Source: DASRDU01 sp035652435 (lineage in GTDB: Bacteria; Acidobacteriota; Blastocatellia; RBC074). From it: a stretch of 64,000 nucleotides of DNA. Under the pieces are notes generated by a model. It saw only the letters and a program-made list of their open reading frames with translations. It searched no databases and was not told the DNA's origin. The translations under genes and the position numbers were made by a program. Shown here one piece after another: positions 1 through 8,076 of the stretch. How positions within the stretch are numbered: the first letter of the stretch is position 1; the number at the start of each line of letters is the position of its first letter. The stretch spans positions 1-64,000 of the forward strand of contig DASRDU010000006.1 of the NCBI GenBank assembly GCA_035652435.1. The letters run 5' to 3'.

Positions 1-11
1 AGGGTTCTGCT

Positions 12-455
12 GTGATCTGTGTGGCGAGATTCATCAGGTTGACTCCGGTTAAGTTTGGTCGCTTGACCAGAGTGTCGCCGATGAACTCTCGCCGACTCAA
101 TCATCTTTTGTTATTTCAATTTCTATGCCGAACGCTTCTGGCCTGGGCCACCCTCACCGACTCGCGGCTTCCTGTTGAATTCTCACTGCGGCTGCTTGAG
201 GGGCTGCACGAGCGTTTGACGGGGCTGCTGCTCTCACTGACGGACGAACAATGGCAGCGCGGTTTCATTCACCCGGAACTTCGCGAGTCGCCCGCCGGAA
301 GCGACGCGAAGGCGGAGGAGGCCTGGAGGTCCGCTTTCAGTCACGACGAGCGGGGCGTCATTACAATTGAACGGGTGCTGGCCACTTACGCATGGCACGG
401 GAGACATCACGTCGCACATATCACCTCACTGCGCGAGCGTCATGGGTGGAAGTAA
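12..455 (+). CDS. DinB/YfiT-like putative metal-dependent hydrolase, 5' part degenerate or off-window
   Basis: The C-terminal ~100 residues match the end of the YfiT/BstA branch of the DinB superfamily: a DSRLPVE segment, a LLEGLHER helix, and the closing YAWHGRHHVAHI motif whose histidines bind the metal in this fold. Family members are four-helix bundles of about 170 residues. The first ~48 residues here do not read like the family's N-terminal helices. The frame is open to the left edge of the window, so the true start may lie outside. A frameshift or rearrangement near position 150 is the other possibility. The domain call is firm; the intactness of the gene is doubtful. Confidence 0.55.
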   Translation: MICVARFIRLTPVKFGRLTRVSPMNSRRLNHLLLFQFLCRTLLAWATLTDSRLPVEFSLRLLEGLHERLTGLLLSLTDEQWQRGFIHPELRESPAGSDAKAEEAWRSAFSHDERGVITIERVLATYAWHGRHHVAHITSLRERHGWK

Positions 456-497
456 CAGAGTTGACCAACGCCTTAAGACTGATCTGAGAAGGGGAGA

Positions 498-872
498 ATG
501 AATATGCCGCGAGTCTCGCATTTTGAAATCCCCGCCGACGACGCTGATCGCGCCGTCGGGTTTTATCAGAACGTTTTCGGGTGGCAGATCAACAGATGGG
601 ACGGGCCACAGGATTACTGGCTCGTCAGCACGGGCGATGGTGATAAGCCCGGCATCAACGGCGGATTGCTCAACCGCGTGCAGCCCGGACATCCGGTCAT
701 TAATTCGATTGACGTCCCGTCGGTTGACGATTACGTGACAAAGATCACTCGACACGGCGGGCAGATCGTCGTCCCGAAGATGCCGATCACGGGCGTCGGC
801 TGGCTCGCTTATTTCAAGGATACCGAAGGCAACATCTTCGGCATTATGCAGGAAGATGCGTCGGCAAAGTGA
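498..872 (+). CDS. VOC (glyoxalase/bleomycin-resistance fold) family protein
   Basis: A 124-residue protein with the paired beta-alpha-beta-beta-beta pattern of the vicinal oxygen chelate superfamily. It opens with FEIPADDADRAVGFYQNVFGW and has a second-half VGWLAYFKDTEGNIFGIMQ strand, as in the Cfp30B/27-kDa-antigen type. Members bind a metal or small ligand and act as lyases, dioxygenases or resistance proteins; the substrate cannot be told here. The ATG follows a GAAGGGGAG ribosome site. The stop overlaps an in-frame GTG of the next gene, but that gene more likely starts at 926. It is one of three VOC genes within 2.8 kb. Confidence 0.85.
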   Translation: MNMPRVSHFEIPADDADRAVGFYQNVFGWQINRWDGPQDYWLVSTGDGDKPGINGGLLNRVQPGHPVINSIDVPSVDDYVTKITRHGGQIVVPKMPITGVGWLAYFKDTEGNIFGIMQEDASAK

Positions 873-925
873 GCGCGCCGCCCGCGAGAGAGTGCGCGCT
901 CGTGAGAAGGAGTGAAGAAGCAGTA

Positions 926-2140
926 ATGATCGTTCAGAACTACAAGAAATTCGGCGGCGCGCACAGCGAAACTGCCGCGCTGAAAAACGTGCTGGCCCAG
1001 GCCGGTGTCGTCGCGCCGCACACAAAAGAGCCTTACACCGAAGCCATGCTGCTCGGCCTGGGCGGCGGCGTGGGCGCAGGTTATTTCGTCTTTGAAATCT
1101 GCGGCGGCGCGTGGTTCGTCCTCGGCGCGCGTCACAAGTGGCAGGACACGGGCCCCGACTTTCTGAAAACCATCGCCCAGCGCATCGGAGCGAAGGCGAC
1201 GGTGAAGGAATCGGGCGGCAGCAAAGCGGCGGAAGACAATCTCAAACAGGCCCTCGAAGCGCGCCGCCCGGCAATCACCTGGGGCAGTCTGGCCGGAATG
1301 CCTTACTACGGCCTCCCGGCGGATCTGCTCAAGATGTTCGCTCACGTCTTCGTGGTTTACGGCCGGGACGAGAAAGGCAATCGCATCTGCATTGATGACA
1401 GGGCCGCGACGCCTTTGCACGTCACGCCGCAGGAACTCGCGGTCTCGCGTTCGGCGATTACGTCACTCAAAAATCGCATCTTGACGATTTCGCCCCCCAA
1501 GCAACCGGCTGATCTGAAGCAGGTCATCGAAGCGGGGATTCAGGATTGCTGCCGGGAAATGCTCAACCCGAAGATCAGAAACTTCGGCCTGCCGGCGCTT
1601 GAGAAGTGGGCCGAGCTGATCACCGACACCAAAGACAAAAGGGGCTGGCCTCAGGTCTTCAGGCCGGGCCTCGCGCTTTACCGCGCGCTGCTCGGCATCT
1701 ACCACAACATAGAGACCGGCGGCACCGGCGGCAGCGCCTTCCGTACCCTGTATGCGGACTTTCTTGCCGAGGCCGCCGGGGTGTTCGGCAAAGCATCGCA
1801 ACCGATCCTTGAGGATGCCGCAGCGCAATATCGCAAGTCCGCAAGGCTGTGGAGCGCGCTCGCGAATGCCGCCCTGCCCGATTCGGTGAAGCTGCTGGGC
1901 GAGGCCAGAGAGGTGACCGCGGTGAAATACCAGCTGTTTTCGGCCAGAGGCGCGTCCGTCGGCTCCCAGATGCCGAAGATAGACAGACGGCTCGCGGCCA
2001 TTGAGGCGGAAGCTGCGAAGGATTTCCCGCTCAATACGAAGCAGTCGCGCGAACTCCTCGATGAGCTGCGCGGCCACATCCGGAAGATTCACGACGCGGA
2101 GGAGAAGGCCATCTCGATTCTGCAAAAGCTGGCGGCGTGA
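926..2140 (+). CDS. BtrH N-terminal-domain / DUF4872-like protein
   Basis: A 404-residue soluble protein. The N-terminal ~130 residues resemble the BtrH domain, the papain-like acyltransferase of butirosin biosynthesis: an early GGAHSETAALKN segment, then a glycine-rich LLGLGGGVGAGYF stretch and a later HVFVVYGRDEKG segment. The C-terminal ~230 residues are helical and fit the DUF4872 partner domain. In the family the first motif usually reads His-Cys; here it is His-Ser, so the expected nucleophile may be replaced. I chose ATG 926, after AAGGAG at 907-912, over GTG 869. The gene sits between two VOC genes with translationally coupled spacing. The substrate is unknown. Confidence 0.65.
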   Translation: MIVQNYKKFGGAHSETAALKNVLAQAGVVAPHTKEPYTEAMLLGLGGGVGAGYFVFEICGGAWFVLGARHKWQDTGPDFLKTIAQRIGAKATVKESGGSKAAEDNLKQALEARRPAITWGSLAGMPYYGLPADLLKMFAHVFVVYGRDEKGNRICIDDRAATPLHVTPQELAVSRSAITSLKNRILTISPPKQPADLKQVIEAGIQDCCREMLNPKIRNFGLPALEKWAELITDTKDKRGWPQVFRPGLALYRALLGIYHNIETGGTGGSAFRTLYADFLAEAAGVFGKASQPILEDAAAQYRKSARLWSALANAALPDSVKLLGEAREVTAVKYQLFSARGASVGSQMPKIDRRLAAIEAEAAKDFPLNTKQSRELLDELRGHIRKIHDAEEKAISILQKLAA

Positions 2141-2190
2141 AAAAGGGCAGGGCGACCGTCTTCGATTGCTTTGATTGCGGAGGGGTAAAA

Positions 2191-2628
2191 ATGCGGGAAG
2201 AGAGCCATTGTGAACCAGGGCAGCTGCGGAGCATCTCCCCGCTCTTCGTGGTTGATGACGTGGAAGAATCAGCCGAATACTACCGCGACAAGCTCGGTTT
2301 TGACTTTGAAGGTTACTGGGGCTACCCGCCGCGCCTCACCTCGGTGCTGCGCGACGGCGTCGAGATCGTGCTGAAGAGCGGCGAGGGTGAAGAGCAGCAG
2401 GCCGACCTCTATCACAACCCGAAGCGGAAGCGGCGCCAGCGCGCGGTCTGTGACGCTTACATCAGCGTGGCCGACCTCGACGCGCTCTACTCCGAGCTGA
2501 GGTCGAGGAAGGCGAAGATCGTCAGGAAGCCGGAGACGACCGAGTACGCGACCAGAGAGTTCGCGGTCGAGGATTGCAACGGTTACATCATCTGCTTCGC
2601 GCAGAGCGTCGAGGATCAGACCGGGTGA
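2191..2628 (+). CDS. VOC family protein
   Basis: A 145-residue glyoxalase-fold protein: SISPLFVVDDVEESAEYYRD opens the first half-module, and the second half ends with REFAVEDCNGYIICFAQ. This layout resembles bleomycin-resistance-like VOC proteins, which often bind ligands as dimers. ATG 2191 lies 5 nt after GGAGGGG, a much better start than the GTG at 2137 that overlaps the upstream stop. It probably belongs to the same transcript as the BtrH-like gene. The substrate is unknown. Confidence 0.8.
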   Translation: MREESHCEPGQLRSISPLFVVDDVEESAEYYRDKLGFDFEGYWGYPPRLTSVLRDGVEIVLKSGEGEEQQADLYHNPKRKRRQRAVCDAYISVADLDALYSELRSRKAKIVRKPETTEYATREFAVEDCNGYIICFAQSVEDQTG

Positions 2629-2634
2629 GCCGGG

Positions 2635-2736
2635 GGCGCGGGGAGGGCAGGGGAGTGACAGGGGCAGCAGGTATGGGAGCAATGTGCCGTGATGAAAATG
2701 CCTCCTGTTCATGCACTCTCCTGCCCTCCCCGCGCC
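2635..2736. repeat. 23-bp near-perfect inverted repeat
   Basis: The arms at 2635-2657 and 2714-2736 are complementary over 23 positions with one mismatch and enclose about 56 nt. They begin 6 nt after the stop of the VOC gene. There is no T-run, so this is not a classic intrinsic terminator. It could be a REP/MITE-like element or a transcript-stabilising hairpin. Confidence 0.6.
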
Positions 2737-2847
2737 ACGCATCCGGGTGAATGCGCGTAAACGGATAACTGCCGTCAGTCCGGGGCGGTTCAATCGCAAA
2801 GGAACTGATGCCGGCTGAAGATCAGTCGGGCGAACAGGGGGAAAACA

Positions 2848-3273
2848 ATGCAGATGAACCCTTATCTGAGTTTCAAGGGAGAATGCGAAGCAGCGTTCAA
2901 GTTCTATGAGCAGTGTCTCGGCGGCCAACTCGGGGCGATCTTCCATTACGCCGGGACCCCCCTGGCGGATCAGGTTCCGGCCGGCTGGTCGGACAAAGTA
3001 ATGCACGGCAGCATGACAGTCGGCGACCAGGTGCTGATGGGTGGCGATGTGGGGCCGGATCGCTACGAGGAACCAAAAGGCTTCTCGCTCTCGCTTCAGA
3101 TCAGTAACCCCGCTGACGCCGAACGTATCTTTCACGAATTGGCCAGGGACGGCAGGGTTGTGGTGCCGCTCGAGAAAACGTTCTGGGCCGCGCGGTTTGG
3201 CATGGTCGTCGATCGCTTCGGGATACCATGGCTGATCAATTGCGAGGTGTCCGATCAGCCTCTCGAAGGGTGA
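2848..3273 (+). CDS. PhnB-like VOC family protein
   Basis: A 141-residue protein with the hallmark opening of the PhnB/3-demethylubiquinone-methyltransferase-like VOC family: MNPYLSFKGECEAAFKFYEQ. It continues with VMHGSMTVGDQVLMGGD and ends with the conserved WAARFGMVVDRFGIPWLIN block. Despite old names, members are VOC-fold proteins of unproven activity. The start lies after AGGGGGAAAAC. It is the third VOC gene in this stretch but of a different subfamily, so the cluster is not a simple duplication. Confidence 0.85.
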   Translation: MQMNPYLSFKGECEAAFKFYEQCLGGQLGAIFHYAGTPLADQVPAGWSDKVMHGSMTVGDQVLMGGDVGPDRYEEPKGFSLSLQISNPADAERIFHELARDGRVVVPLEKTFWAARFGMVVDRFGIPWLINCEVSDQPLEG

Positions 3274-3471
3274 CAACGTCATCACTATAAACCCGGAATC
3301 GGTGCGCGCTCAGGCCTGCCACCGGCTGACATCCGTCCGGAGTCGACGTGCCTGTGTCGCTGCGATTTTGTTGGGACGGAGTGCGGCTCAAGCGGAGCCG
3401 CTCTACGAATAGAAAGTCAGGCTTCGCCCGGACGCGCCCCTGACACACCGTCATTAACCAACGGAGAAAAA

Positions 3472-4380
3472 ATGACTGATCCGGTTCAGACGCTCACGAT
3501 TTCGAGTGTCGATTCACATCCGCGGCAGCAGGTACACGTTCTGGATACGGAGATGAGCTACATTGATGCTGGCGAGGGCGACCCGATCGTGTTCCTGCAT
3601 GGGAACCCGACCTCGTCTTATCTATGGCGCAACATCATTCCACACGTCACCCGCCTGGGCCGGTGCCTGGCTCCCGATCTGGTGGGGATGGGTCAGTCCG
3701 GCAAGTCACCCTCCAACGCTTACCGCTTTGCAGACCATTCGCGCTACCTGGACGCCTGGTTCGATTCGCTCCGCCTGACGGAGAAGGTCATTCTGGTGCT
3801 GCACGATTGGGGGTCGGCACTGGGTTTCCATTGGGCGTCGCGGCACGAGGAGCGCGTGCAGGCCATCGCGTATATGGAGGCGATCGTCCGGCCACGTCGC
3901 TGGGAGGATTTCCCGGCCGGCCGCGATGCCATCTTCCGGGCGCTCCGGTCGGAGAAGGGTGAACACCTCGTACTCGACGAGAACTTCTTCGTCGAAACCG
4001 TGCTGCCCAGGAGCATCATCCGCAAGCTGACTGACGAGGAAATGAATGCTTACCGCGCGCCGTTCAGGAGCCGGGATTCCCGGCTGCCCACGCTGATCTG
4101 GCCCCGCGAAATCCCGATCGAAGGCGAGCCGGCGGATGTCGTCAGCATTGTCGAGGCATATGGCGAGTGGTTGTCCCGGAGCAGGCTGCCAAAGCTCTTC
4201 ATCGCCGCCGAGCCGGGAGCCGTGCTGGTCGGCCGTGACCGGGAGTTCTGCGAGAGGTGGCCCAACCAGCGCGAGGTGACTGTGAAGGGAATTCATTACA
4301 TCCGGGAAGATTCCCCCGCTGAAATTGGCGCCGCATTGCATGACTTTGGGCGCAGCGTGCGTGCAGGTGCATCCGGATAA
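3472..4380 (+). CDS. haloalkane dehalogenase-like alpha/beta hydrolase
   Basis: A 302-residue alpha/beta-hydrolase with the residue set of haloalkane dehalogenase subfamily II (DhaA/LinB type), which hydrolyse carbon-halogen bonds to an alcohol plus halide. The halide-binding Asn is N45 in HGNPTS. The nucleophile D112 and halide-binding W113 lie in LHDWGS, the acid E136 in YMEAI, and the base H275 in GIHYIREDSP. No signal peptide is seen, so it is cytosolic. The start is after GGAGAAAAA. The natural substrate cannot be inferred, since soil bacteria carry such genes without known organohalide exposure. Homologous epoxide hydrolases are less likely because the Asn/Trp halide pair is intact. Confidence 0.88.
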   Translation: MTDPVQTLTISSVDSHPRQQVHVLDTEMSYIDAGEGDPIVFLHGNPTSSYLWRNIIPHVTRLGRCLAPDLVGMGQSGKSPSNAYRFADHSRYLDAWFDSLRLTEKVILVLHDWGSALGFHWASRHEERVQAIAYMEAIVRPRRWEDFPAGRDAIFRALRSEKGEHLVLDENFFVETVLPRSIIRKLTDEEMNAYRAPFRSRDSRLPTLIWPREIPIEGEPADVVSIVEAYGEWLSRSRLPKLFIAAEPGAVLVGRDREFCERWPNQREVTVKGIHYIREDSPAEIGAALHDFGRSVRAGASG

Positions 4381-4470
4381 AGCAGAGCCCGGATCGCGGA
4401 TGCTCGATTGGTTGATCTCCAGACGGCCGTATATCAGGCGAATGCGCCAAAATGAAAAAGAGGAGAAAAT

Positions 4471-5055
4471 ATGGAAGACCGGAATGATGGCCCGGGATCA
4501 GACAAGCGAAATCCGGGTTCATCTGACGCGAGCAATCTGAAAAACCGATCTCGCGCCGGGGCCGGTGTCATCGCGGGCGTCTGCCTGTCACCTGGCTTTG
4601 GCACCTTCGCGGATAGGCAGACCCGTTCGCCAAATGCAGTTCAAAAGGAGGCCGTAGTGACGACTCACGCAAGCGGAACGGTTGAAGTAAAGCTGACCCC
4701 TCAGGACGATAAATCCGGGGATGCAACCCTGGGCAGAATGATAATTGACAAGCAGTTTCACGGCGACCTCGAAGCTGTCAGCAAAGGCCAGATGCTCACG
4801 GCCGGCACGTCCGTCGAGGGCTCGGCCGGTTACGTCGCGATTGAGCGGGTCAGCGGAACGCTGCAAGGCCGCGGCGGCACTTTCGCGCTCCAGCACAGCG
4901 GCACTATGACGCGCGGCGCGCCGCACCTGACGGTCACCGTTGTGCCAGACTCCGGCACCGGCGAGCTGGCGGGCCTTGCGGGCAGGATGACGATCAAAAT
5001 CGCCGACGGTAAGCACTCATATGATTTCGAGTACACGCTCGCTAAACCCCCCTGA
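4471..5055 (+). CDS. DUF3224 domain-containing protein
   Basis: The C-terminal ~130 residues are a DUF3224 domain: HASGTVEVKLTPQDD near the start, a central YVAIERVSGTLQGRGGTFALQHSG, and a closing GTGELAGLAGRMTIKI. These are small beta-barrel proteins of unknown function. Two starts are credible. ATG 4471 follows AGAGGAG and adds a 62-residue charged leader with a weak hydrophobic stretch (residues ~28-45). GTG 4657 follows a perfect AAGGAGG and would give the usual 132-residue cytosolic form. I give the longer frame but consider the shorter product at least as likely. Confidence 0.75.
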   Translation: MEDRNDGPGSDKRNPGSSDASNLKNRSRAGAGVIAGVCLSPGFGTFADRQTRSPNAVQKEAVVTTHASGTVEVKLTPQDDKSGDATLGRMIIDKQFHGDLEAVSKGQMLTAGTSVEGSAGYVAIERVSGTLQGRGGTFALQHSGTMTRGAPHLTVTVVPDSGTGELAGLAGRMTIKIADGKHSYDFEYTLAKPP

Positions 5056-5124
5056 GGTCTGGCGGAGACGGTGCAGATGCCTTTCTGTTGTGACCCCGGG
5101 AGAAAAGGGCCGCGTGAGACGATT

Positions 5125-6366
5125 ATGCAAAACAGACAAGCCGCACTGCCGTTCATCCTCGTCACCATTCTGATTGACATGCTGGGGATCGGCCTGATCA
5201 TCCCCGTGCTGCCCGGGCTCGTAACGACGATGTACGGCGGAGACATCAGCGCCGGGGCCGCCGTCTTCGGGTGGTTCGTGGCGTCTTACGCGCTCATGCA
5301 GTTTCTCTGTTCGCCGGTGCTGGGGAACCTGAGCGACGCGTGGGGGCGGCGGCCCGTGATCCTGCTGTCGCTACTGGGCGCGGGCCTGGATTACCTGCTG
5401 ATGGCGTTCGCGCCGAACCTCGGGTGGCTGTTCGTCGGGCGCGTCATCGCCGGGGTCAGCGGGGCCAACATCTCGACGGCCAATGCCTACATCGCCGACG
5501 TCAGCCCGCCCGACGAGCGCGCGCGCAACTTCGGAATGATCGGCGCGTGCTTCGGCATCGGGTTCATCGTCGGGCCGGCGCTCGGCGGCCTGCTGGGCAG
5601 GTATGGGCTGCGAGTGCCATTCATGGCCGCGGCGGCACTGACCCTGTGCAATGCCCTCTACGGATTCTTCGTGCTGCCGGAGTCACACCCGCGGGAGCGG
5701 CGCCGTCCGTTTGACTGGGGCCGCGCCAATCCGCTCGCGTCACTCGGCGGGCTCGGGCGCTATCCGGTGGTCTTCGGGCTGGCCGCCACTATCACGCTCG
5801 AGAGGCTGGCGCATGATTCGCTGCCCAGCACCTGGGTACTCTACACGACGTATCGCTTCAACTGGACGGAGTTCGATAACGGCCTGTCGCTCGCCCTGGT
5901 GGGAGTCATGTACGCGGTGGTGTCGGCCGGATTGACCGGCCTGATCGTCCAAAGACTGGGCGAGCGCCGGGCGCTCGTCACCGGCCTGATGGTCGGCTCG
6001 CTGACTTTCCTGATGTACGGTCTGGCTTCGCGAGGGTGGATGCTCTACGCGATGATTGTAGTGGGGAGTGTGGGCGGCATTGCCACGCCCGCCCTGCAGG
6101 CGCTCATCAGCAAAGCGACTCCCGCCACCGAGCAGGGAGCCGTTCAGGGCGCGCTCGCCAGCATCCAGAGCATCGCGGCGATCCTGGGGCCGCTGATGGC
6201 CACCGGTCTGTTTGGCTATTTCACGTCGCGGGCCGCGCCGGTGAAGGTGCCGGGGGCGGCCTTCATTGTCAGCTCTGTGCTGGTGGCCGTCGGCGCGGCA
6301 CTGGCCGTCCGCAGCCTGCGGCTGGCCCCGGCAATGGAACCGGTCGCGCGTGGGGCTGATGCCTGA
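5125..6366 (+). CDS. TetA-like MFS drug efflux transporter
   Basis: A 413-residue major facilitator with about 12 hydrophobic segments. The N-terminus (ILVTILIDMLGIGLIIPVLPGL) and the cytoplasmic motif A loop GNLSDAWGRRPV match the TCR/Tet family (TetA(A-C), proton-coupled export). ATG 5125 is chosen because it aligns with the TetA start; the frame also opens at 5071 without a better ribosome site. Tet-family relatives in soil bacteria export varied drugs, so tetracycline resistance is not established. No TetR-type repressor lies beside it. Confidence 0.85.
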   Translation: MQNRQAALPFILVTILIDMLGIGLIIPVLPGLVTTMYGGDISAGAAVFGWFVASYALMQFLCSPVLGNLSDAWGRRPVILLSLLGAGLDYLLMAFAPNLGWLFVGRVIAGVSGANISTANAYIADVSPPDERARNFGMIGACFGIGFIVGPALGGLLGRYGLRVPFMAAAALTLCNALYGFFVLPESHPRERRRPFDWGRANPLASLGGLGRYPVVFGLAATITLERLAHDSLPSTWVLYTTYRFNWTEFDNGLSLALVGVMYAVVSAGLTGLIVQRLGERRALVTGLMVGSLTFLMYGLASRGWMLYAMIVVGSVGGIATPALQALISKATPATEQGAVQGALASIQSIAAILGPLMATGLFGYFTSRAAPVKVPGAAFIVSSVLVAVGAALAVRSLRLAPAMEPVARGADA

Positions 6367-6407
6367 TCAACCGGCGTCCGGTTATTGTCCTGAAATTGCC
6401 AGGAGTC

Positions 6408-6461
6408 GGGATCAATTCATGCTTCCGGTACGCACTCGCGAGCGCACACTTGCGAGCATAC
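6408..6461. repeat. left arm of imperfect inverted repeat flanking the GyrI-like gene
   Basis: This stretch is repeated in reverse complement at 7089-7142. An 18-nt core is exact (6430-6447 against 7102-7119). Matching 8-nt blocks lie outside it (6422-6429/7121-7128 and 6412-6419/7131-7138), separated by single differences or one inserted base. The core is itself palindromic around TCGCGA. Confidence 0.65.
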
Positions 6462-6520
6462 TTCGTTCCGGTCAAAGCCTGTCAGGCGGCACTAGAGATT
6501 CTACTGAACCAGGAGGAATC

Positions 6521-6973
6521 ATGAGTTATGAATTTGATATAGTCGAGCTGCAGCCTGTGACTCTTGCGGTTTGCGAGTCCTTCATCAAGCAAGCCGATAT
6601 CCCAGCACGGATAATCGGGATGTTCGATATTGTCTATGCCTGGTTGCGTGAATCCTCTGCAAAGCAGGTTGGAAACAACTATGCGATATACGATCAATTC
6701 GGGACTGATGGCATGCGCATGAGAGTCGGGTTCCCCGTTTCAGAACCTTTCGACAACGGCGGTCCTGTACGTTGCCTGGAACTGGGGGCTGTAACCGCAG
6801 CCCATACGAAACACACAGGCCCGTACAGCGGCCTGTCCGCGGCGTATTCGGAATTGAACAAATGGTGCATCAGAGAATCACTCAATCGGGATGCGTTTTC
6901 CTGGGAGGAGTATGGTGACTGGGACGATGATCCATCCAGGCTTGTGACCGACATCTACATCAAACTTATCTGA
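6521..6973 (+). CDS. GyrI-like (SOUL/effector-binding fold) domain protein
   Basis: A 150-residue stand-alone GyrI-like effector-binding domain. It opens with DIVELQPVTLAVCESFIK, has the mid-domain CLELGAVTAAHTKHTGPYSGL strand-turn, and ends in an acidic tail with VTDIYIKLI. The fold binds small hydrophobic ligands in transcription regulators or inhibits DNA gyrase in E. coli SbmC; the role here is unknown. ATG 6521 sits 4 nt after a perfect AGGAGG. Its codons look less GC-rich than the neighbours', and it is bracketed by an inverted repeat, which suggests arrival as a unit. Confidence 0.8.
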   Translation: MSYEFDIVELQPVTLAVCESFIKQADIPARIIGMFDIVYAWLRESSAKQVGNNYAIYDQFGTDGMRMRVGFPVSEPFDNGGPVRCLELGAVTAAHTKHTGPYSGLSAAYSELNKWCIRESLNRDAFSWEEYGDWDDDPSRLVTDIYIKLI

Positions 6974-7088
6974 GGTGAAGACGGCGCCGCCTGTAACCGA
7001 TTGCACCGGAGCCGCGCGAAAAGGTTGGTTGAAGATTTCTGGTGTTCGCCGCGCGGCCCGGTGAATATAATCGTTGGTCGGATCCAGG

Positions 7089-7142
7089 CACGCTCGCGGG
7101 CGTGCGCTCGCGAGTGCGTCACCGGAAGTGTGAATTGACCCT
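7089..7142. repeat. right arm of imperfect inverted repeat flanking the GyrI-like gene
   Basis: Reverse complement of 6408-6461 with an exact 18-nt core at 7102-7119. The stretch 7089-7106 can also form a small hairpin (GCACGC with GCGTGC). The pair delimits a unit of about 735 bp holding only the GyrI-like gene. Confidence 0.65.
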
Positions 7143-7177
7143 GGCCATGAATGATCTGACTCAACAGTTGTGTCAGC

Positions 7178-7984
7178 GTGTGGCATGATGTGACGGTGTT
7201 CCATTGCACATACATTCCCAGCCAGCCGTTGTCGGAATTCGTTGACCTGTTCTGGTACCACGACGGTTTTGACCTGCCGGATCGGAGAGAAAGTCATCTG
7301 CCGACAGGGACGGCGGAACTGGTCATCAGTCTCAACCACGACATCCCCCGGAATTTTTGCGGGGCGATCACCTGCGGGCCTTTCTCAAGGCCTTTTGCGA
7401 TTGAGACCGCGCAGCAGTTGTCTTTGATCGGCGTGAATTTCAAGCCGGGCGGCGCGTTCCCGTTTTTCAACCTTCCCGCCGGTGAGTTGCATAACCTCCA
7501 TGTGCCGCTCGATGAACTGTGGGAAGCGAGGGCAGCGGAGTTGCGCGAACGTCTGCTCGCGGCGCGGACAGTCGAAGCAAAATTCCACCTGCTCGAACGG
7601 TTCCTGCTTGCGCAGGCTGCTTCTTCGCCGCAGATACACCCGGCGGTCGCGAGGGCGTTACGACAGTTCCGGCGTGCCACTCCCGGATTTTCCGTTGCCG
7701 AAATCGCCGGGCAGGTCGGCTTGAGTCAGCGACACTTCATCCAGCTTTTTCGTAACCATGTCGGACTGACGCCGAAGCTGTTTCTCCGCATTCAGCGTTT
7801 CCAGCGTGCGTTGCAGGCGGCCGGGGCACGGCAGCGGGTTGACTGGGCCGACCTCGCCCTGGACTGCGGTTATTTCGACCAAGCCCATTTCATCCACGAA
7901 TTCCGCACCTTCTCCGGCCTGACTCCCTCCTCGTGGCTGGCATCCCGCCGTTTGACGACCGGTCACAACTCACTCGCCGACTGA
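7178..7984 (+). CDS. AraC-family transcriptional regulator
   Basis: A 268-residue protein. The N-terminal ~140 residues form a sensor domain (DLFWYHDGFDLPDRRESHLPTG, then GVNFKPGGAFPFF) of the DUF6597 type common in AraC proteins. The C-terminal ~100 residues are the double helix-turn-helix: SVAEIAGQVGLSQRHFIQLF and LALDCGYFDQAHFIHEF, ending with the typical FRTFSGLTPS. The start is uncertain among GTG codons at 7178, 7190 and 7196, none with a strong ribosome site. The target and ligand are unknown; the downstream glycosidase-like gene is a candidate target. Confidence 0.88.
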   Translation: MWHDVTVFHCTYIPSQPLSEFVDLFWYHDGFDLPDRRESHLPTGTAELVISLNHDIPRNFCGAITCGPFSRPFAIETAQQLSLIGVNFKPGGAFPFFNLPAGELHNLHVPLDELWEARAAELRERLLAARTVEAKFHLLERFLLAQAASSPQIHPAVARALRQFRRATPGFSVAEIAGQVGLSQRHFIQLFRNHVGLTPKLFLRIQRFQRALQAAGARQRVDWADLALDCGYFDQAHFIHEFRTFSGLTPSSWLASRRLTTGHNSLAD

Positions 7985-8076
7985 GGTCAATTTTTTACAA
8001 TCCATATCGCGGCGCTCTCAGTCAGAATCGGGGCTGCCGTGAATCTCGACATTCCTGATCGGCAAAGGAGAATCCA

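Noticed and set aside
2269..3285. Long minus-strand frame of 338 codons
   Set aside because: It is antisense to two VOC genes with clear domain matches. Its product has the arginine/leucine-rich look of a shadow frame.
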